This document shows positions 5,482-7,772 of a DNA stretch of 7,772 nucleotides, in pieces. The stretch comes from Gemmatimonadota bacterium (GTDB lineage Bacteria; ARS69), in NCBI GenBank assembly GCA_021604925.1, contig BQJX01000114.1, positions 1 through 7,772 of the forward strand, written 5' to 3'. The stretch's first letter is position 1; the number at the start of each line of letters is the position of its first letter. The translations under genes were made by a program, and so were the position numbers. The notes under the pieces were generated by a model. That model was not told the origin of the DNA. It was given only the letters and a program-made list of their open reading frames with translations, and made no database searches.

Positions 5482-6293
5482 CCACCCTCCCCGTTCTCCC
5501 GAACGCCCGGGCCATGGGCACGCGGATCACCGGCTGGTGCCTTCTGGCGCTTCTCCTCGCATCTCCGGCGTCGGCCGGGTCCATCCTTCTCGCATCGGAC
5601 GCACAAACAGGAATTCTGTACCGACTGGACCCCAAGACCGCTTCGGCGACGCCAGCCGGCGACCTTGGCGTGACGCACATAGCGGGGCTCGCTTACGACC
5701 CTGGGACGGGGGTTCTCTACGGAATCCGGTCGACGCCTCCCAGATCGCTCTACACGATCGACTTGGCCGATGGCGCCGCCACTGTCGTCGGCCCGACCGG
5801 CGTGTCGACCATGCACAGTCTTGCGTTCGACGTGTCCACCGGCCGACTCTTCGGTTCCGATGGCTTGTTTCTGTACGAGGTCGATCCCACGACCGGTGCG
5901 GCAACCAGCATCGGCATGCCCAGCTACAGCGGGATAGGCGGTCTGGCATTCCATCCGACGACCCACGTACTTTACGGTTGCGCGAACTATACCGGCCAGG
6001 GAGGAGGCATCTTCACAATCGACACGAGCACGGGCGCCCACACGCGAATTGCCGTTACCCAGGCGCTCACCGGCTTGGCATTTGATCCGAAGACCAGTGA
6101 GTTGTTCGCGGTTCACAATGGAGGAGGCTCCGATCCCGGCGGTCTCTACACAGTGGACGTCGTCGCTGGAGACGTCCAACTCATCGCTGACCCGGATGGA
6201 CCAGTGAACTTGCTCGGACTTGAGTTCATTGCGGAGGGGAACATCTCGGTCGATCGATCTTCGTGGGCGGCTACGAAGTCGCTCTACCGATGA
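5478..6293 (+). CDS. Exported beta-propeller protein with repeated GLAFDPxTxxLYG strands and tail
   Basis: A 271-residue protein. ATG 5478 overlaps the gene 5 stop (ATGA), and the gene 5 tail codons AAG GCG AGG place GAGG five bases upstream; ATG 5514 is a possible internal start. The signal peptide ends P-A-S-A (33). The mature part is made of repeats alternating 'GLAYDPGTGVLYGI' with 'LYTIDLADGAATVVG', then 'LAFDVSTGRLFG', 'GLAFHPTTHVLYG', 'IFTIDTSTGAHTRI', 'GLAFDPKTSELFAV' and 'LYTVDVVAGDVQLI'. This fits a six- or seven-bladed propeller of the DUF4394/DUF6923-like type known in secreted bacterial proteins; the ligand is unknown. The end is S-S-W-A-A-T-K-S-L-Y-R before the stop, with T in the usual I/V position. 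It is the third member of the 4-5-6-7 operon. Confidence 0.88.
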   Translation: MTTLPVLPNARAMGTRITGWCLLALLLASPASAGSILLASDAQTGILYRLDPKTASATPAGDLGVTHIAGLAYDPGTGVLYGIRSTPPRSLYTIDLADGAATVVGPTGVSTMHSLAFDVSTGRLFGSDGLFLYEVDPTTGAATSIGMPSYSGIGGLAFHPTTHVLYGCANYTGQGGGIFTIDTSTGAHTRIAVTQALTGLAFDPKTSELFAVHNGGGSDPGGLYTVDVVAGDVQLIADPDGPVNLLGLEFIAEGNISVDRSSWAATKSLYR

Positions 6294-6302
6294 GCGTTCT
6301 CC

Positions 6303-6335
6303 GTGACCCCCCAGTCGTGGGCGCGGAAAGACGGC
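6303..6335 (+). pseudogene. Decayed tail copy between genes 6 and 7 (V-T-P-Q-S-W-A-R-K)
   Basis: Beginning ten bases after the gene 6 stop, the codons read V-T-P-Q-S-W-A-R-K-D-G. The end of gene 5 reads V-T-P-E-S-W-A-Q-V-K-A-R-Y-R, so the first seven positions agree except for Q versus E. The remainder lacks the I/V residue and the Y-R. The similarity covers the lead-in as well as the tail, which favours a degraded gene 3' end over chance. The frame happens to be open into gene 7, so the relic could be read as an N-terminal extension of it, but the gene 7 signal peptide then becomes internal. Confidence 0.45.
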
Positions 6336-6371
6336 CCAGGGACGGGCAGACCCTGTCTCCGATGGCGTTGG

Positions 6372-6929
6372 ATGCCGCAACGAAGCGCGCTCGGTACCAT
6401 TGCGGCGATCCTTGCCTCAGCCCTCTTCTCCCCTTCGGACGCATCCGAACTCTGCTTCGGGTGGGGACTGCCGTGGGCATGCGACTACGAATGGACCGCC
6501 GGTCTGAACGGCGTCGGCTACAACACTGACTCGTCGGCAGAACCATGTGGAGTTGATCCTGACTGCTACTCCTCCGCCATGACGTTCGCTCTGAGCGCTT
6601 CGTCGGACGATGCGTACGCAAACACCGGCGGCCTCGCGGCAGACGGCAGTCTCTACCTGTGGCTTGTCTGCAATTTCGTTGCCGGCGGCCCCGGCTATGG
6701 CTATGAGGGCGGATTCATGTCATTTCAGGGCGACCTCCTGCCCATCGACTACGCTCCAATCACCGGTGGCGGCCACTGGGACGCGGCCGCACAGACGCTC
6801 TACCTGTCCAACAGTGGGTGTGAGACTCCTCGCCCATGGGATCCACTCCTGGTAGGCCAGCTGACCGTCACAGCTCCGACGCCTGTAGCCGCAACAACCT
6901 GGGGACGGATCAAGGCAGTCTATCGTTGA
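6372..6929 (+). CDS. Exported Cys-rich protein, paralogue of gene 2, with tail
   Basis: A 185-residue protein when started at ATG 6372, chosen because it opens a standard signal peptide (MPQRSALGTIAAILASALF, cleavage near S-D-A-S, 22-25). There is no good Shine-Dalgarno. The in-phase GTG 6303 would add 23 residues made of the decayed tail copy. The ATG overlapping the gene 6 stop (6290) is in another phase and leads to a dead-end frame. The mature protein starts E-L-C-F-G, like the E-N-L-C-L-G of gene 2, has about six cysteines, and shares the blocks S-L-Y-L-W-L-V-C, G-G-F-M-S-F-Q-G and D-P-L-L-V-G-Q-L-T-V-T-A in the same order. Function unknown. The end is a canonical T-T-W-G-R-I-K-A-V-Y-R. 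Likely last gene of the operon. Confidence 0.82.
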   Translation: MPQRSALGTIAAILASALFSPSDASELCFGWGLPWACDYEWTAGLNGVGYNTDSSAEPCGVDPDCYSSAMTFALSASSDDAYANTGGLAADGSLYLWLVCNFVAGGPGYGYEGGFMSFQGDLLPIDYAPITGGGHWDAAAQTLYLSNSGCETPRPWDPLLVGQLTVTAPTPVAATTWGRIKAVYR

Positions 6930-6932
6930 AGT

Positions 6933-6960
6933 CCGCCGCCCACATTGGTGGAGGTGGCGG
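6933..6960. terminator. Hairpin between convergent genes 7 and 8
   Basis: CCGCCGCC (6933-6940) pairs with GGTGGCGG (6953-6960) over eight positions with one G-T pair. CAC (6941-6943) then pairs with GTG (6948-6950) across the loop ATTG, leaving a two-base GA bulge. It fills the 38-base gap between two convergent stop codons, where a shared bidirectional 3' structure is expected. Neither strand has a following T-run, so it is not a textbook intrinsic terminator. Its right arm recurs at 163-180 next to the decayed tail, without the left arm. Confidence 0.5.
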
Positions 6961-6967
6961 GCACCCC

Positions 6968-7772
6968 CTACTCCCGGTAGCTGTTCTTGATGCGGCCCCA
7001 GGTGGTGGGTTTTATGGAGACGGAGCCGCAGCCGACTCCATGGGCACCGATCTGGCCACATCCCCCCGAATTGGCAGACGATGCCGGCGATGAGTCTCGC
7101 ACGGTGAAATCCAAGAGACCCGGGTTGCAGAACTCAGGGTCCGCCACGATGTCCGTGAGAGTCGCCTCCTCCGGCCAAAAGGAGTAGTTCTCGGTGTTGC
7201 CCCAGAAGAGATTGCACCCTGAATCAAGCGTGACGGTCGCGACGGGAGCCGCGAAAGCCCTTTCACACTCGACGGCTACGTTTCCATACGCGGTCAGCGT
7301 CCCTCCGTTTACCAGGATTGCGGACCCGATGCTGGAAACAGGAACGTGGCATCTGTAGAACGTGTTGTTCGCCGCTGTCGTTGTGGTACCCGCCCTGAGA
7401 TCGATGGCTCCACCGTTCGATCCCCGCGAACTATCATACGCAAACGTGCAGAACTCGACCGTCGCATCCGATCGAGTCACAGTCAGCCCCCCGCCGGATC
7501 CCCCGGCGGCGTTCCTCAAGAACAACGACCCACGGATGGCTACGTCAGAACAGTCGCTGACGCTCAACGCCCGAGACCCTTTGTGATCAACAAACTCACA
7601 ATCTTCCAGGACAAACGAGTCCAGTCCGCTGGCCACGACGCCGCCAAGGCGGTTGTCTTCAAATCGAGTCCGTACTGCCTCGAACGAATGGCCAATACCA
7701 TCCACGCGCACGGCTGGATGCAGCGGACTGTCCGACAATGACCCGTTGTCCGAGACGACACAGTCCTCGAGG
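6968..7772 (-). CDS. Exported right-handed parallel beta-helix protein with tail (5' part outside window)
   Basis: The frame is open through the right edge, so 267 C-terminal residues are visible and the signal peptide must lie beyond. The protein is built of beta-helix coils: 'LEDCVVSDNGS', 'AVRTRFEDNRLGG', 'FVLEDCEFVDHKG', 'VAIRGSLFLRNAAGG', 'ATVEFCTFAYDSS', 'TAANNTFYRCHV'. It closes with D-P-E-F-C-N-P and G-G-C-G-Q-I-G-A-H-G-V-G-C, the same finishing block as gene 5. TTG 7738 lies inside this repeat series and should not be taken as the start. The end is P-T-T-W-G-R-I-K-N-S-Y-R-E, a canonical tail plus one Glu. It is the only intact gene on the minus strand here and converges on gene 7. 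Its 3' end and flank resemble the relic at 205-225. Confidence 0.87.
   Translation of the reverse strand, partial: LEDCVVSDNGSLSDSPLHPAVRVDGIGHSFEAVRTRFEDNRLGGVVASGLDSFVLEDCEFVDHKGSRALSVSDCSDVAIRGSLFLRNAAGGSGGGLTVTRSDATVEFCTFAYDSSRGSNGGAIDLRAGTTTTAANNTFYRCHVPVSSIGSAILVNGGTLTAYGNVAVECERAFAAPVATVTLDSGCNLFWGNTENYSFWPEEATLTDIVADPEFCNPGLLDFTVRDSSPASSANSGGCGQIGAHGVGCGSVSIKPTTWGRIKNSYRE

Noticed and set aside
5406..6380. Long minus-strand open frame of 324 codons opposite genes 5 and 6
   Set aside because: Its translation is Arg/Gly-rich without protein-like patterning, has no signal or domain, and lies entirely opposite well-supported genes. It is a typical GC-rich antisense shadow.
6290..6529. 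ATG overlapping the gene 6 stop as the true start of gene 7
   Set aside because: It repeats the ATGA pattern but is in a different phase from the gene 7 coding frame and yields a frame without a signal peptide or homology, ending at 6529.
1272..7003. Tail-coding segments as a DNA repeat (for example integron attC-like sites)
   Set aside because: Third codon positions of the tail vary between genes (Tyr TAC/TAT, Arg CGG/CGA/CGT) while residues are kept, and no attC-like paired core sites were seen. Conservation is best explained at the peptide level.
1272..7003. Tail as a PEP-CTERM, LPXTG, GlyGly-CTERM or type IX secretion signal
   Set aside because: No hydrophobic transmembrane stretch follows or precedes the motif, none of the signature strings is present, and the conserved part is about ten residues rather than a 70-80 residue domain.

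Overview
This is a GC-rich, gene-dense piece of bacterial chromosome. It carries eight genes that all appear to encode Sec-exported proteins, with no housekeeping, replication or secretion-machinery genes. The folds are those of an exoproteome: two beta-propellers, two right-handed beta-helices, a DNRLRE/CBM96-like beta-sandwich, a GATase1-like protein and two paralogous Cys-rich proteins. The style of the beta-helix proteins (a 'TIQAAVDSAAAGD' start and a C-terminal 'DP.FC.P ... CG.IGA.G.GC' block) reminds me of uncultivated FCB-group lineages such as Candidatus Eisenbacteria. That placement is an impression from memory, not a search result.

Layout. Bases 1-359 hold no intact gene, but contain a 37-bp repeat and a minus-strand relic of a gene 3' end. 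Gene 1 (TolB-like propeller, 360-1319) is followed by a second repeat copy, gene 2 (Cys-rich, 1611-2177), an orphan tail (2405-2437) and gene 3 (DNRLRE/CBM96-like, 2434-3159). A third repeat copy and the C-terminal relic of a tyrosine recombinase lie at 3179-3353. Gene 4 (GATase1-like, 3425-4324), gene 5 (beta-helix, 4321-5481), gene 6 (propeller, 5478-6293) and gene 7 (Cys-rich paralogue of gene 2, 6372-6929) form a likely operon, with two 4-base ATGA overlaps. Gene 8 (beta-helix, minus strand, 6968 to beyond the right edge) converges on gene 7 across a hairpin.

The central observation is that every one of the eight proteins, whatever its fold, ends in the same roughly 10-residue tail, approximately [ST]-W-[GA]-x-[IV]-K-x-x-Y-R, at or within ten residues of the stop codon. 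Tail codons vary at synonymous positions, so selection seems to act on the peptide. No hydrophobic helix accompanies it, so it is not an LPXTG, PEP-CTERM or similar membrane-anchored sorting signal. I infer a short C-terminal export, anchoring or processing tag used across the secretome. I do not recognise a described system with this motif.

Tail sequences also occur without a gene body (2405-2437, 6303-6335 and 205-225 on the minus strand, with weaker traces elsewhere). At some junctions the tail codons supply the Shine-Dalgarno sequence and the overlapping start of the next gene. With the recombinase relic and dispersed repeats, this suggests an island where genes for exported proteins have been gained, lost and swapped while the 3' tail module persisted.
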